A stretch of 64,000 nucleotides of DNA from a bacterium (Candidatus Blackallbacteria) CG13_big_fil_rev_8_21_14_2_50_49_14 (GTDB taxonomy: Bacteria > Cyanobacteriota > Sericytochromatia > UBA7694), in NCBI GenBank assembly GCA_002783405.1, contig PFGG01000080.1:62001-126000 (forward strand). The letters are read 5' to 3'. Below, piece by piece: positions 1 to 9,313 of this stretch (its first letter is position 1; each line of letters starts with the position of its first letter). A program made the translations under genes and the position numbers. A model generated the notes under the pieces. The model saw nothing but the letters and a program-made list of their open reading frames with translations. It was not told the origin of the DNA and did no database searches.

Positions 1-524
1 CGGTCGATGATGGTTTCGCCAATCACACAGACCTTCAGCTCTGAAACATCGTGAATAAAGCTCAGGATATCTGCCAGGCGAAAATCATACGCCTCGGAGA
101 TATCTTTAAAGGGGCCGTTGCTGGCCTTGAGCTTGGTGGCTGAGAAATGTATTTCATCATCGGTAAAGACCAATTGCCCACCAACAGACTCTACTGCTGT
201 TTTTTCGCGGTAGATATCGCCCGAGGGATCCAGTTCGAGTTCTTCGTATTCTTTGCCTTTGACGTAAAAGCTGGGTTTTACTTCTAAAATCGCTGTTTCG
301 GCAGTGCGGTCGCGCACCACGATGACCTGATCTACAAAGGAGAGGCTTTCCAGAGCATGTTTGCGAATTTCTGCCGAAAAACGCAATTTGCGTTTTGCGA
401 AATCTTCATGGGTAATCGAGACAATGAGTTTTGTTCCGAGAGCCTTGGCTTTTTCAAGGTGGTAGATATGGCCTGTGTGGAGCACATCAAAACAACCGTG
501 ACACAGGACTATTTGTTCATTCAT
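1..524 (-). CDS. Cytidylyltransferase / PfkB-type kinase fusion (partial)
   Basis: The gene is cut by the left edge of the window; only its first 174 codons are visible. The N-terminal part opens with CHGCFDVLHTGH, the nucleotide-binding HxGH signature of the cytidylyltransferase-like superfamily (GlmU/RfaE/TagD type). At about residue 165 the sequence reads VCVIGETIID, which resembles the first strand of PfkB/ribokinase sugar kinases. The protein is therefore probably a bifunctional sugar kinase/nucleotidyltransferase like HldE, with the domains in reversed order. It would activate a sugar phosphate for surface polysaccharide. It is divergent from the sugar-nucleotide operon starting at 763, with about 240 bp between. 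The start ATG is at 522-524 with no strong Shine-Dalgarno; an extended -10 box lies 70 bp upstream. The kinase assignment is less sure than the transferase. Confidence 0.75.
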   Translation of the reverse strand, partial: MNEQIVLCHGCFDVLHTGHIYHLEKAKALGTKLIVSITHEDFAKRKLRFSAEIRKHALESLSFVDQVIVVRDRTAETAILEVKPSFYVKGKEYEELELDPSGDIYREKTAVESVGGQLVFTDDEIHFSATKLKASNGPFKDISEAYDFRLADILSFIHDVSELKVCVIGETIID

Positions 525-592
525 GAAAATTCCACTGCTGAGATTTGATCTTTGAAATGTTTGAACATCTTTTGATTCTACAATTCTGGCGT

Positions 593-601
593 ATTATATC
601 A
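593..601 (-). promoter_or_regulatory. Extended -10 promoter for the leftward gene
   Basis: Read on the minus strand this is TGATATAAT, a perfect TGnTATAAT extended -10 element. The transcript would start near 586 and have a leader of about 60 nt before the ATG at 524. No good -35 is visible at 17 bp, as is usual for extended -10 promoters. Confidence 0.6.
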
Positions 602-691
602 TTTTTAGGATTGAGAAATCAGGATACAGGAGTCCGAGCATGCTTTGTCTGAATCGCTCTCTGCTTACGGCTGCCCCGTGTCTGTGGGACA

Positions 692-700
692 TGCTATAAT
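692..700 (+). promoter_or_regulatory. Extended -10 promoter for the polysaccharide operon
   Basis: The sequence TGCTATAAT is a perfect TGnTATAAT element facing right. Transcription would begin near 707, about 56 nt before the ATG at 763. With the opposite element at 593-601 it forms a back-to-back promoter pair serving both polysaccharide transcription units. Confidence 0.65.
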
Positions 701-762
701 TCCTGGCAAGCTTAAATATACTTTAAGATTTTAATTCTGCGCAGATTAAAGGGAAAACACCC

Positions 763-1755
763 ATGAATATTCTCATTGCCGGTGGGACAGGTTCATTCGG
801 TACGGCATTTATTGAACATCTTCAGTCTATCCGGTATCAGGGTAAAGTTCGGGTGATGAGCCGTGATGAAGCCAAGCAAGTGGGCATGGAGTCCCGCTAC
901 CCCCATTTAAAACTTGAAACTTTTATCGGTGACGTGCGTGACCCGGATGCCTATTCAGCGGCAGCCCGCGATATGGATGTGGTGGTGCATGCTGCCGCTT
1001 TGAAGCATGTGCCGGTGGGAGAGTTGTTTACCGAAGAGTGTATTAAAACCAATACCTTGGGTGTCAGCAATCTGGTCAAGGCCTGTCAGGCCAATCAGGT
1101 GAAAAAAGCGATTTATCTCAGCACTGACAAAGCCGTTTACCCGATCAATGCCTATGGCATGGCCAAGGCTTTGGGTGAAAAAATCATGACCTCCAAGGCC
1201 AGCCGTGAGTGCGATACGATTTTTTGTACCACCCGATATGGCAATGTGATTGGTTCACGGGGCTCGATTCTGCCGCTTTTGCGTGAAAAAGTCCGCCGCA
1301 ATGAAAAAATTCCGATCACGGATTTCAGCATGACCCGCTTTCTGATGAGCCTGGAACAGGCTGTTGCTTTGGTCAGCTACGCGATCGACAAGGGCACCGA
1401 TGGTCAGATGTTCATTCAAAAAGTGGAAGCCAGTGATTTACGTACCTTGGTTGAAGCTTATTTGCAGCACTATCACCAGATCAGCCTCGATGAATATGGC
1501 TATATCGATATCGGGGTGCGTCCCGGCGAGAAGATCCATGAGGTTTTGGCCTCTCAGGAAGAACTGGCGCGCGCCACTTTTCTTTCTGATGAAAATCTGA
1601 TCTGTGTGGAAGCCTATCACCAGAAGGAACTCTATCGAGGAACCTATGATACGCCTCTGCCGGTTTCAAGAGAACACGATTTTACCTCTGCCAGTGGCAC
1701 GCTGCTGAACCTGGAGCAAGTCAAAGCGATTCTTCAAACCTGCCTGCTGGAGTAA
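763..1755 (+). CDS. UDP-GlcNAc 4,6-dehydratase/5-epimerase-like, SDR family
   Basis: A 330-residue extended SDR enzyme of the polysaccharide_synt_2 group (PseB/FnlA/CapE-like). It shows the NAD(P)-binding GGTGSFG at residues 7-13, an STDKA segment at 120-124, and the catalytic YxxxK as Y131-x3-K135 in AYGMAK. Family members act on UDP-GlcNAc to give 4-keto-6-deoxy hexoses for O-antigen, capsule or glycoprotein sugars. It is first in a three-gene operon with a glycosyltransferase 5 bp downstream and a UDP-GlcNAc 2-epimerase. That pairing recalls the FnlA/FnlC steps of UDP-L-FucNAc synthesis, but a FnlB-type reductase is not seen here, so the end product is uncertain. The membrane-bound WbpM-type dehydratase at 37073-38935 is a separate class. 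Confidence 0.85.
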   Translation: MNILIAGGTGSFGTAFIEHLQSIRYQGKVRVMSRDEAKQVGMESRYPHLKLETFIGDVRDPDAYSAAARDMDVVVHAAALKHVPVGELFTEECIKTNTLGVSNLVKACQANQVKKAIYLSTDKAVYPINAYGMAKALGEKIMTSKASRECDTIFCTTRYGNVIGSRGSILPLLREKVRRNEKIPITDFSMTRFLMSLEQAVALVSYAIDKGTDGQMFIQKVEASDLRTLVEAYLQHYHQISLDEYGYIDIGVRPGEKIHEVLASQEELARATFLSDENLICVEAYHQKELYRGTYDTPLPVSREHDFTSASGTLLNLEQVKAILQTCLLE

Positions 1756-1760
1756 ATCCC

Positions 1761-4037
1761 ATGTCTTTGCCGCTGGTCTCGGTCATTACGCCGCTGTATA
1801 ACTATGAGCAGTATATTGCCCAGGCGATTGAAAGCGTGCTCAATCAAACCTATCCCAACCTTGAAATGATTGTGGTGGATGATGGTTCCAGCGATCAGGG
1901 CCCTGAGATTGTCGCCCGTTACAGGGGAGAACGCGTCAAACTTTTCAAGCAGGAACGCATGGGCTGTGGTGTGGCCAGGGCTTTGAACCGAGCGATTGCA
2001 GAGTCTCAGGGGGAGTATATTTCGTGGTTGAGTGCAGATGATTACTATCTGCCGACCAAACTGGCCCGCAATGTGGAGGTCTTTCAGTCTCGACAGGAAA
2101 CGCATCCCCGCTTGGGCTTATTGCATTCTCAACCCGGTGTCGAAAGCGCTGAGCCTGATTATTTGGCCCAGTATTGTCCTTTGCCTGTCGCCGAACAGCA
2201 ACGTCAATTGGCTGAACGCGGGGCTGTGACCTGGCCCTTTGGGGCCGGCACGGCAGAAGATCAGGACATGCTTTTCTATTCGCTTTTATGCAACCAGATC
2301 AATGGCTGCACCACCCTGATTCCCAAAAAAGTCTTTGAAGCCGTAGGCCCCTTTAAAAACAGCTGGTCTGTTACCCAGGACTATGAAATGTGGTTGCGGA
2401 TTTTGCTGGCGGGCTATGAGGTGAGCTATTTGCCTGAAGTTTTGACGGTCAGCCGTTTTCACCCGGTCAATACCGGCCAATACAGCCAGATTGTGCCTGC
2501 CGAAGCCAATTTGGTGATGCGCAGCGCCAAGGAACGGATTCAATTGAGCCAGATTGAAGATTCTCTGCGGCGTCAGGGTATTTCTACTTCACAATTCCCG
2601 CTTTGGTATGCCCCCTTATTGGCCCGCCAGGGCATCTATGATGAAGCCTTGTATACTTTGGAGCACGCTATTTTTCCTGCTACAGAACAGGCCCAGGCAC
2701 AAGCGCTGCGTGCGCAGTTGCTGACCGAACTCACCCCCCCTGAGCTTGCCCCCTACAGTTTGAAACTGCCCTTGCGCTGGGGCTTGACCTTGTCACGCCC
2801 AGCCTTGAAAAGTCACCGTTTGCTGGCCGTTTTAACAGAGTTTTGTGCTGCTTTTGGCCCCCAGTCAGAGGTCGCTCTCAGTATTTGGGCCGAGGAGCCC
2901 GATTTGAAGGCAGAATTGCCCAGCTTGCTTGAAAACTGGAAAACCCAGATTGCAGCCTATTTGAAGCGTGAACTGGCGGATTTGCCCCCCCTGGAACTGG
3001 CTCAGGGAGAGCTTGGGGCCTTTTTAGAAGCTTTATCTGCCTATCTGCCGATTGGCAACCCTGATCTGCTCGAGCAGCGCTGTCTTTACAGCAAGCGGGC
3101 CCAGAGCGCTTTGATTCAGTGGGCTGCTGAAGCCTTTGATTTTCGTCGGGCCGCTGAATTTTTAAAGGGTTTGGCCACTTGGCACCTGCCCCTGCCCCAG
3201 CCCTTGAGCCAGGTCTTGTGGCCTGAAACCTCTATTGTGGCTGTGCCGGGGCCTGAACGCTCCTTTGTGTTTTCGACCCAAGGCTGGCTCGAACTGTCTG
3301 AACAGGATGCGCTGGCCAAGGTCTGTGCCTGGCAGTTCAGCGCAAGCGGGGCAGAAAAAGTCAGTCAGGCCGAATACGCCTGTTTGCCCCTGCCTGAAAA
3401 AAGTTTTTTTCCTGCCTGGGCCCCAAACTTGAATCTTCCGCTTGAGTTAGAGGATTTGGCCGGGGACGTGATTTTGATTGTGTACGCGCCTGAAAACGGT
3501 TCCCGTTGGCGTGAAAGTTTACAGGCCTTTTTGGCTGAGGGTTTGAATCAGCCGGATTTGAGCCTGCTGTTTTTGGTTCTGGATATTCCTGAAGCCTCCT
3601 CAGAGCGCGACGCGATATATGAAGAAGTTTTCCAGGAGATTGAAGCGGCTGGGGTAGATCCTGAAAACATTGAAAATATTGTAATTTCTTATCTCGACAG
3701 GGCCGAGGCCATGGGCGTTTTTCAATTGGCCTGGCTGTGGCTGCAACCTGTGGCTGATCCGGCACAGTGGCTGCCTTTCTGGCCCTATCTGGCCCAAAGC
3801 GAAACTGCGCTTTTAAGCCTGAATTGGCTGGCGGCTGAGTGGGCTGAATCGGCCTGGATCAGCTTCAGTTCAAACCTTGAAGACCTTCGTACCTGTTTGC
3901 GACAGGCTTTGGCCGATCGTGAAGCGACCCGTCAGCGGGGGCGGGCCCTGAATGCAAAAATTCCCCGCTTTCCTGCCTATGAAGCCTGGTTAAAGGGGCT
4001 TTTAGACCATTTTGCAGTGCATGGAGCCAAGCAATGA
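1761..4037 (+). CDS. Family 2 glycosyltransferase with long C-terminal extension
   Basis: A 758-residue protein. Residues 1-250 are a GT-A glycosyltransferase of family 2: SVITPLYNY near residue 7, VVDDGSSD at 38-45 and the metal/nucleotide site SADD at 91-94, followed by a WxVTQDYEMWLRIL-type acceptor segment. The remaining ~500 residues are rich in Leu, Ala, Glu and Pro, look largely helical, and match no domain I recognise; such tails in bacterial glycosyltransferases often bind partner proteins or acceptors. The ATG follows the previous stop by 5 bp, with GGAG overlapping that stop, so translation is probably coupled. Its stop overlaps the next start as ATGA. The sugar donor cannot be told from sequence. 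Confidence 0.85.
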   Translation: MSLPLVSVITPLYNYEQYIAQAIESVLNQTYPNLEMIVVDDGSSDQGPEIVARYRGERVKLFKQERMGCGVARALNRAIAESQGEYISWLSADDYYLPTKLARNVEVFQSRQETHPRLGLLHSQPGVESAEPDYLAQYCPLPVAEQQRQLAERGAVTWPFGAGTAEDQDMLFYSLLCNQINGCTTLIPKKVFEAVGPFKNSWSVTQDYEMWLRILLAGYEVSYLPEVLTVSRFHPVNTGQYSQIVPAEANLVMRSAKERIQLSQIEDSLRRQGISTSQFPLWYAPLLARQGIYDEALYTLEHAIFPATEQAQAQALRAQLLTELTPPELAPYSLKLPLRWGLTLSRPALKSHRLLAVLTEFCAAFGPQSEVALSIWAEEPDLKAELPSLLENWKTQIAAYLKRELADLPPLELAQGELGAFLEALSAYLPIGNPDLLEQRCLYSKRAQSALIQWAAEAFDFRRAAEFLKGLATWHLPLPQPLSQVLWPETSIVAVPGPERSFVFSTQGWLELSEQDALAKVCAWQFSASGAEKVSQAEYACLPLPEKSFFPAWAPNLNLPLELEDLAGDVILIVYAPENGSRWRESLQAFLAEGLNQPDLSLLFLVLDIPEASSERDAIYEEVFQEIEAAGVDPENIENIVISYLDRAEAMGVFQLAWLWLQPVADPAQWLPFWPYLAQSETALLSLNWLAAEWAESAWISFSSNLEDLRTCLRQALADREATRQRGRALNAKIPRFPAYEAWLKGLLDHFAVHGAKQ

Positions 4038-5137
4038 AAATCATGACCCTTTTGGGCACCCGCCCTGAAATTATCCGCCTGAGCCTGATTATTCCCCTTT
4101 TAGATCAGCTCACTTCGCATGTGCTGGTGCATACCGGCCAAAATTACGATGCCCGTTTGAATGCGATTTTTTTCGAAGAGTTGGGGCTGCGAGCCCCGGA
4201 TCATGTGCTTGAAACCCGCTCAGAGACGCCCATGCAGCAGGTTGCCAAAATTCTCAGCCAGGTAGAAGCTGTTTTTGCCCAGGAAAAACCCGATCGGGTT
4301 CTGATTTTGGGCGATACCAACAGCGGCTTGGGGGCCTATGTGGCCAAGCGTCAGGGCATTCCGGTCTATCATATGGAGGCAGGCAACCGCTGTTATAACG
4401 AATTTGTACCTGAAGAGGTCAATCGCCGCGTGATTGACCATTGCAGTGATATGCTCATGCCCTATACTGAGCGCAGCCGTCAGAACCTGCTGCGGGAGGG
4501 GGTGGAGAGTGAGCGGATCTATGTCACCGGCAATCCGATCAAAGAAGTGCTCGACCATTTTCAGCCCCAGATTGCCGCCAGCACCATTTTAGAAACCCTG
4601 AAACTCAAGTCAGGGGAATATTTCCTGGTGACCTTGCACCGTGAAGAGAATGTCGATAACCCTGAGCGTTTCAGCGCTTTTCTGCAGGCCTTTGAATCGC
4701 TTTGGCAGACCTACCATTTGCCGTTAATTTGCAGTCTGCACCCCCGCACCCGCTCGCAATTGCAGAAACAGGGGCGTGAACTGCCGCCAGGAGTGGTGGC
4801 GATGGAACCTCTGGGACTCTTTGATTTTGTCGCCCTTGAAAAGCAGGCCTTTTGTGTTTTAAGCGACAGTGGCACGGTTCAAGAAGAATGCGCCCTGTTT
4901 AAGGTGCCCAGTGTGACCCTGCGGGATGTGACTGAGCGGCCCGAAACCCTGGAGGTCGGCAGCAATTTTATCAGCGGGGCCACCCCGGAAGCGATTCTGT
5001 TGGCGGTGCGCACCGTGTTGGCGACAGGGGCCGCCTGGAACCCACCCCCAGAGTATTTGGCTCCAGCGGTCAGCCAGACTGTGGCCCGGATCGTGTTGGG
5101 CAATTATACGGGCTATGCCACCGGGCGGCGGGTTTAA
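4034..5137 (+). CDS. wecB: UDP-N-acetylglucosamine 2-epimerase
   Basis: A 367-residue non-hydrolysing UDP-GlcNAc 2-epimerase (WecB/FnlC/CapG type), of normal family length. Signatures are LLGTRPEIIRL at residues 5-15, HTGQNYD, MEAGNR, PEEVNRRVIDHCSD, LHREENVD and the UDP-binding LSDSGTVQEE. It interconverts UDP-GlcNAc with UDP-ManNAc, or the equivalent FucNAc step. Start by ATGA overlap with the glycosyltransferase, with GGAG about 9 nt upstream. Its TAA stop overlaps the convergent HAD gene stop within a TTAA palindrome, and there is no room for a terminator between them. Whether the substrate is UDP-GlcNAc or a deoxy derivative made by the 763-1755 enzyme is open. Confidence 0.88.
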   Translation: MKIMTLLGTRPEIIRLSLIIPLLDQLTSHVLVHTGQNYDARLNAIFFEELGLRAPDHVLETRSETPMQQVAKILSQVEAVFAQEKPDRVLILGDTNSGLGAYVAKRQGIPVYHMEAGNRCYNEFVPEEVNRRVIDHCSDMLMPYTERSRQNLLREGVESERIYVTGNPIKEVLDHFQPQIAASTILETLKLKSGEYFLVTLHREENVDNPERFSAFLQAFESLWQTYHLPLICSLHPRTRSQLQKQGRELPPGVVAMEPLGLFDFVALEKQAFCVLSDSGTVQEECALFKVPSVTLRDVTERPETLEVGSNFISGATPEAILLAVRTVLATGAAWNPPPEYLAPAVSQTVARIVLGNYTGYATGRRV

Positions 5138-5865
5138 GTCAGGCAGGCTTCAAGTTCTGCAAAACTTTGAATGATTAAATCAGCTTGATTGGGGTGGGCT
5201 TTGTTTGTGTTTTCAGGACGGTATAAAACAGCATAAACGCCTGCTTCTCGCGCACAGCGAAGATCTACCTCCTCTTGATCACCAATCATCACAGTTTCTT
5301 GGGGGCTGACCCCCAATTGGGCACATGCCCGAATTAGTATTTCTGGCTCTGGTTTACGTAGGCCCTGACTGTAGCTGAAAAGATAGTGATCAATCATGCT
5401 TGTCAGCTGATCGCTCTGGTATTTGTGAAGATAAACCCTGTCTGGCAGAATCGTATTTGAGACGATTCCAACCTGAAGGTCTGCCTTTTTCAGGGTTTTT
5501 AACAGGGGAAGCAGATCGGGGGCTGGTTGATCCCATTGAATCAGGGTGGCGCCTAAAATGGAGATCAGTTCCTGCAGTTGGTTTGGCTTGTCCTTCAGCT
5601 CAGGAAAAGCCCTTATAAAAAAAGGTTCAAGAGGCAATTCATGGCCTCGCTCCCGCCGTTGGGCAAAACTGGCCCGCCAGGGGGTGAGCAGGTTTGCTTG
5701 AATCGCCTCTGGGGTAGAGCCCTGTCCTGTGAGGTGCTGTAAGTGTTGGGCCAAGGCCAGAGCCGCGATCCGATCCTTTTCTCTCGTGGCTGGACCCAGG
5801 CGGCAATTGTGAGTGACATTGCCCCGGTCAAAGCAGACCGCTCTGATTTTTTTCCAGGGAATCAC
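5134..5865 (-). CDS. HAD-superfamily hydrolase
   Basis: A 243-residue HAD phosphatase with a helical cap. Motif I is CFDRGNV, i.e. DxGN rather than the usual DxD; the same replacement occurs in the YihX-type subgroup, so activity is not excluded. Motif II is the Ser in GIVSNT, motif III the Lys in LRKPEPE, and motif IV GDQEEVD. The predicted role is hydrolysis of a small phosphorylated metabolite. It starts with GTG and overlaps the end of the icmF gene as GTGA, so the two are co-translated. Its stop overlaps that of wecB. A link to the mutase reaction is not obvious; it may be a housekeeping phosphatase. Confidence 0.8.
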   Translation of the reverse strand: MIPWKKIRAVCFDRGNVTHNCRLGPATREKDRIAALALAQHLQHLTGQGSTPEAIQANLLTPWRASFAQRRERGHELPLEPFFIRAFPELKDKPNQLQELISILGATLIQWDQPAPDLLPLLKTLKKADLQVGIVSNTILPDRVYLHKYQSDQLTSMIDHYLFSYSQGLRKPEPEILIRACAQLGVSPQETVMIGDQEEVDLRCAREAGVYAVLYRPENTNKAHPNQADLIIQSFAELEACLT

Positions 5866-8800
5866 ATATTCCGCCGGTATTGTCCGCCCACTTCATAGAG
5901 CGCACCCGACATCTGTCCGAGTGAGCAGATCTTGGCGCTCTCCATCAGGGTTTCAAACAGATTGCCATTCTGAATCGCTGTTTCCTGCAGGGTTTTGAGG
6001 GCGGCGGGCGCGGTCTCTACATTGCGGGCCTGAAAGGCTTGGAGTGAGCTGATGGCGTATTCTTTTTCTTCGGGGGTGGCGCGGATTACCTCATTGGGAA
6101 TCAGTGTGGGCGAACCATCACTCCCCAAGAAGGTATTGACGCCGATCAACGGCAATTCCCCACTGAGTTTCTGGTGCTCATAATAGAGGGATTCTTCTTG
6201 AATTTTAAAGCGCTGGTATTGGCGCTCCATGGCCCCCAACACCCCGCCACGTTCAGAGATGCGGCGGAATTCAGCCATCACGGCTTCTTCGACCAGATCG
6301 GTCAATTCTTCGATGATAAAGGCCCCTTGCAGGGGGTTTTCATTCTTGGCAAGCCCCAACTCGTGGTTGATAATCAGCTGAATGGCCATGGCACGGCGTA
6401 CCGATTCTTCGGTCGGGGTGGTAATGGCCTCGTCATAGGCATTGGTATGCAGGCTATTGCAATTGTCGTAAATGGCGTAAAGGGCCTGCAAGGTGGTGCG
6501 GATATCGTTGAAGGCAATTTCCTGGGCGTGCAGAGAGCGGCCAGAGGTTTGAATATGGTATTTCAGCTTTTGGCTGCGATCGTTGCCACCATAGACATGT
6601 TTGATGGCCTTGGCCCAGATTCGGCGGGCGACCCGTCCGATCACCGCATATTCAGGATCAACCCCATTTGAGAAAAAGAACGAGAGATTGGGGGCAAAAT
6701 CATCGATTTTCATGCCGCGTGAAAGATAATACTCAACAAAGGTAAAGCCATTGGCAAGGGTAAATGCCAGCTGTGAAATCGGGTTGGCCCCCGCTTCGGC
6801 GATATGGTAGCCCGAAATGGAGACCGAATAGAAATTTTTGACCCGGTGATCGGTGAAATACTGCTGAATATCCCCCATCATGCGCAGGGCGAACTCCGTT
6901 GAAAAAATGCAGGTGTTTTGGGCCTGGTCTTCTTTGAGAATATCGGCCTGAACCGTCCCGCGTACACTGCTCAGGGCTTCGGCCCGCAGACGCTGGTAGA
7001 CCTCGGCGGGCAGCACCTGATCTCCGGTTACTCCCAGCAAGAACAAGCCCAGGCCATCATTGCCTTCGGGCAAGTCTCCCTGGTAACGGGGGCGGGGCAG
7101 ACCTTTGGCTGCATAGATCGCTTCAATTTGGGCTTCAACTTCTGCTTCCAGACTGTTTTCGTGAATATATTTCTCGCAGAGCTGATCGGTGGCCACATTC
7201 ATATAAAACGCCAGCAACATAGGCGCAGGGCCGTTGATCGTCATCGAGACTGAGGTATTGGGGTGGCAGAGATCAAAGCCTGAATAGAGTTTTTTGGCGT
7301 CATCCAGGGTGGCAATGCTCACACCTGAATTGCCGACTTTGCCATAGATATCCGGGCGTGGATCGGGGTCTTCGCCATAGAGGGTGACCGAATCAAAGGC
7401 GGTTGAGAGGCGCTTGGCGGGCATGCCCAGCGAAACATAGTGAAAACGGCGGTTGGTACGCTCGGGGCCGCCCTCACCAGCAAACATACGTGTGGGGTCT
7501 TCGCCTTCGCGTTTGAGGGGAAAGACCCCCGCAGTATAGGGGAATTCACCCGGCAGGTTTTCTGTCATGCGCCATTTGAGCAGATCACCCCAATCCTGGG
7601 TTTTGGGCAGGGCCACGCGGGGGATTTTGCTTTGCGAGAGCGAGGTGCGGTAAAGCGGCTGGCGGATTTCACGCTGGCGTACATGGTAAACCAGTTCATC
7701 GGCGGTATAGGTTTTGACGATTTCAGGCCAGCTATCCAGCAGATTTCGGGTTTCTGGGCTGAGGTGTTTTTGTTTGTCTGCGTAAATCGCCTCCAATTCG
7801 GCGCGCAGAGGCTTTGCTTCAGGGGGCAAGAGTGCCAGACTGCCCTGGAGTTGAAAGAGCTGGCGGGCCAGGGTGCTCTGTTCTTCGGTCAGGCGTTGGT
7901 AGCGCAGGTGTTCGTCGGCAATTTCAGCCAGATAGCGGGTGCGCTCGGGGGGAATAATATATATTTTTTCTGTTTCGGCCAGGGGCATCTGCAATTGAGA
8001 GCTAAATTCTCCCTCACCGAGCTGATTGAGCCGCTCCATCAGGCGTTTATACAGTTGATTCACGCCAGGGTCATTAAACTGTGAGGCCATGGTGCCGATC
8101 ACCGGCAGGGCTTCGTCTTCGAGCTGAAAGAGATTGCGGTTGCGGCGGTATTGTTTGCGCACATCACGCAAAGCATCGAGGGAGCCGCTCTTGTCGAATT
8201 TATTGATCGCGATCAGATCGGCGAAATCGATCATGTCGATTTTTTCAAGTTGTGAGGCGGCTCCATAATCGGAGGTCATGACATAGAGGCTCAGATCGCT
8301 GTGCTCAATGATTTCGGTATCGGATTGGCCAATGCCTGAAGACTCCAGCAGAATCAGATCATAGGCAGCGGCTTTGCAGACCAGCAAAGCGTCACGCACA
8401 TGTCTGCTGAGGGCCAGATTGGATTGGCGTGTGGCCAGGGAGCGCATATAGACGCGTGGGTTGTGAATGCTGTTCATGCGAATGCGATCGCCCAGCAAAG
8501 CACCCCCGCTTTTGCGCCGGGTGGGGTCAACCGAAACAATCGCCAGGGTCTTATTGGGAAAATCACGTAAAAAACGGTGAACGAGTTCATCGACCAGTGA
8601 AGATTTTCCTGCACCACCCGTTCCAGTAATGCCGACCACGGGCACATTTTTAACTTCTGAGCGAGAAACCAACTGTGCTTCGATTTGGCTGGCAGCCTCA
8701 GGATGATTCTCGGCCAGGGTGATCAATTGGCCAATCTGCAGGGGTGATTTGACCTGCAGATCGTGTAAGGCTTTTTCAGGCACCGTGGTTGCGAAATCAC

Positions 8801-9236
8801 ATTTTTCGAGCAGATCGTTGATCATGCCCTGCAGACCCAGTTCACGTCCATCGTCAGGGGAATAGATCCGGGCAATGCCATAGGCATGCAGTTCCTGAAT
8901 CTCACTGGGTAGAATTGTGCCGCCACCGCCTCCAAAAATGCGGATATGGCCAGCTCCTTTTTCCTGGAGCAGATCATACATATATTTGAAGTATTCGAGA
9001 TGACCGCCTTGATAAGAGGTGACGGCAATGCCTTGAACGTCTTCCTGAATTGCGCAATCGACAATTTCTGCGACGGAGCGGTTATGCCCCAGGTGAATCA
9101 CTTCGGCACCTGTCATCTGCAGGATTCTGCGCATGATATTGATGGCTGCGTCATGACCGTCAAAAAGCGAGGCTGCGGTCACCAGGCGAATCGGGTTTTG
9201 GGGAATATAAGCTTCCCGTTCAGGGGCATGGTACAT
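5862..9236 (-). CDS. icmF: Fused isobutyryl-CoA mutase (IcmF)
   Basis: A 1124-residue fusion in the IcmF order. First comes a B12-binding domain with FDGHDAA (H28 as the likely lower cobalt ligand), then a MeaB-like G-protein chaperone with Walker [10 protein letters not shown] (205-213) and NKFD (345-348), and finally the acyl-CoA mutase barrel. It interconverts isobutyryl-CoA and n-butyryl-CoA using adenosylcobalamin. Two specificity positions support this over methylmalonyl-CoA mutase: TRMFAGEG has Phe585 where methylmalonyl mutases have Tyr, and KEDQAQNT has Gln773 ten residues after the conserved GTxQ Gln, where methylmalonyl mutases have Arg. Length matches known IcmF proteins. SD-like AAGGA lies 9 nt before the ATG, and a TATAAT -10 lies at 9269-9274. 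The HAD gene follows by overlap. Confidence 0.93.
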   Translation of the reverse strand: MYHAPEREAYIPQNPIRLVTAASLFDGHDAAINIMRRILQMTGAEVIHLGHNRSVAEIVDCAIQEDVQGIAVTSYQGGHLEYFKYMYDLLQEKGAGHIRIFGGGGGTILPSEIQELHAYGIARIYSPDDGRELGLQGMINDLLEKCDFATTVPEKALHDLQVKSPLQIGQLITLAENHPEAASQIEAQLVSRSEVKNVPVVGITGTGGAGKSSLVDELVHRFLRDFPNKTLAIVSVDPTRRKSGGALLGDRIRMNSIHNPRVYMRSLATRQSNLALSRHVRDALLVCKAAAYDLILLESSGIGQSDTEIIEHSDLSLYVMTSDYGAASQLEKIDMIDFADLIAINKFDKSGSLDALRDVRKQYRRNRNLFQLEDEALPVIGTMASQFNDPGVNQLYKRLMERLNQLGEGEFSSQLQMPLAETEKIYIIPPERTRYLAEIADEHLRYQRLTEEQSTLARQLFQLQGSLALLPPEAKPLRAELEAIYADKQKHLSPETRNLLDSWPEIVKTYTADELVYHVRQREIRQPLYRTSLSQSKIPRVALPKTQDWGDLLKWRMTENLPGEFPYTAGVFPLKREGEDPTRMFAGEGGPERTNRRFHYVSLGMPAKRLSTAFDSVTLYGEDPDPRPDIYGKVGNSGVSIATLDDAKKLYSGFDLCHPNTSVSMTINGPAPMLLAFYMNVATDQLCEKYIHENSLEAEVEAQIEAIYAAKGLPRPRYQGDLPEGNDGLGLFLLGVTGDQVLPAEVYQRLRAEALSSVRGTVQADILKEDQAQNTCIFSTEFALRMMGDIQQYFTDHRVKNFYSVSISGYHIAEAGANPISQLAFTLANGFTFVEYYLSRGMKIDDFAPNLSFFFSNGVDPEYAVIGRVARRIWAKAIKHVYGGNDRSQKLKYHIQTSGRSLHAQEIAFNDIRTTLQALYAIYDNCNSLHTNAYDEAITTPTEESVRRAMAIQLIINHELGLAKNENPLQGAFIIEELTDLVEEAVMAEFRRISERGGVLGAMERQYQRFKIQEESLYYEHQKLSGELPLIGVNTFLGSDGSPTLIPNEVIRATPEEKEYAISSLQAFQARNVETAPAALKTLQETAIQNGNLFETLMESAKICSLGQMSGALYEVGGQYRRNM

Positions 9237-9268
9237 GAGAAATCATCCTTTCACGGCACTCTGCCTAC

Positions 9269-9274
9269 ATTATA
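9269..9274 (-). promoter_or_regulatory. icmF: Putative -10 box upstream of icmF
   Basis: TATAAT on the minus strand, about 33 bp upstream of the icmF ATG. There is neither a convincing -35 nor a TG extension. The short gap after the preceding regulator gene (77 bp) would allow an own promoter or read-through. Confidence 0.4.
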
Positions 9275-9313
9275 CGTGATGATTTCCTCTATCCGGGGCT
9301 GAACCCCCAAGGC

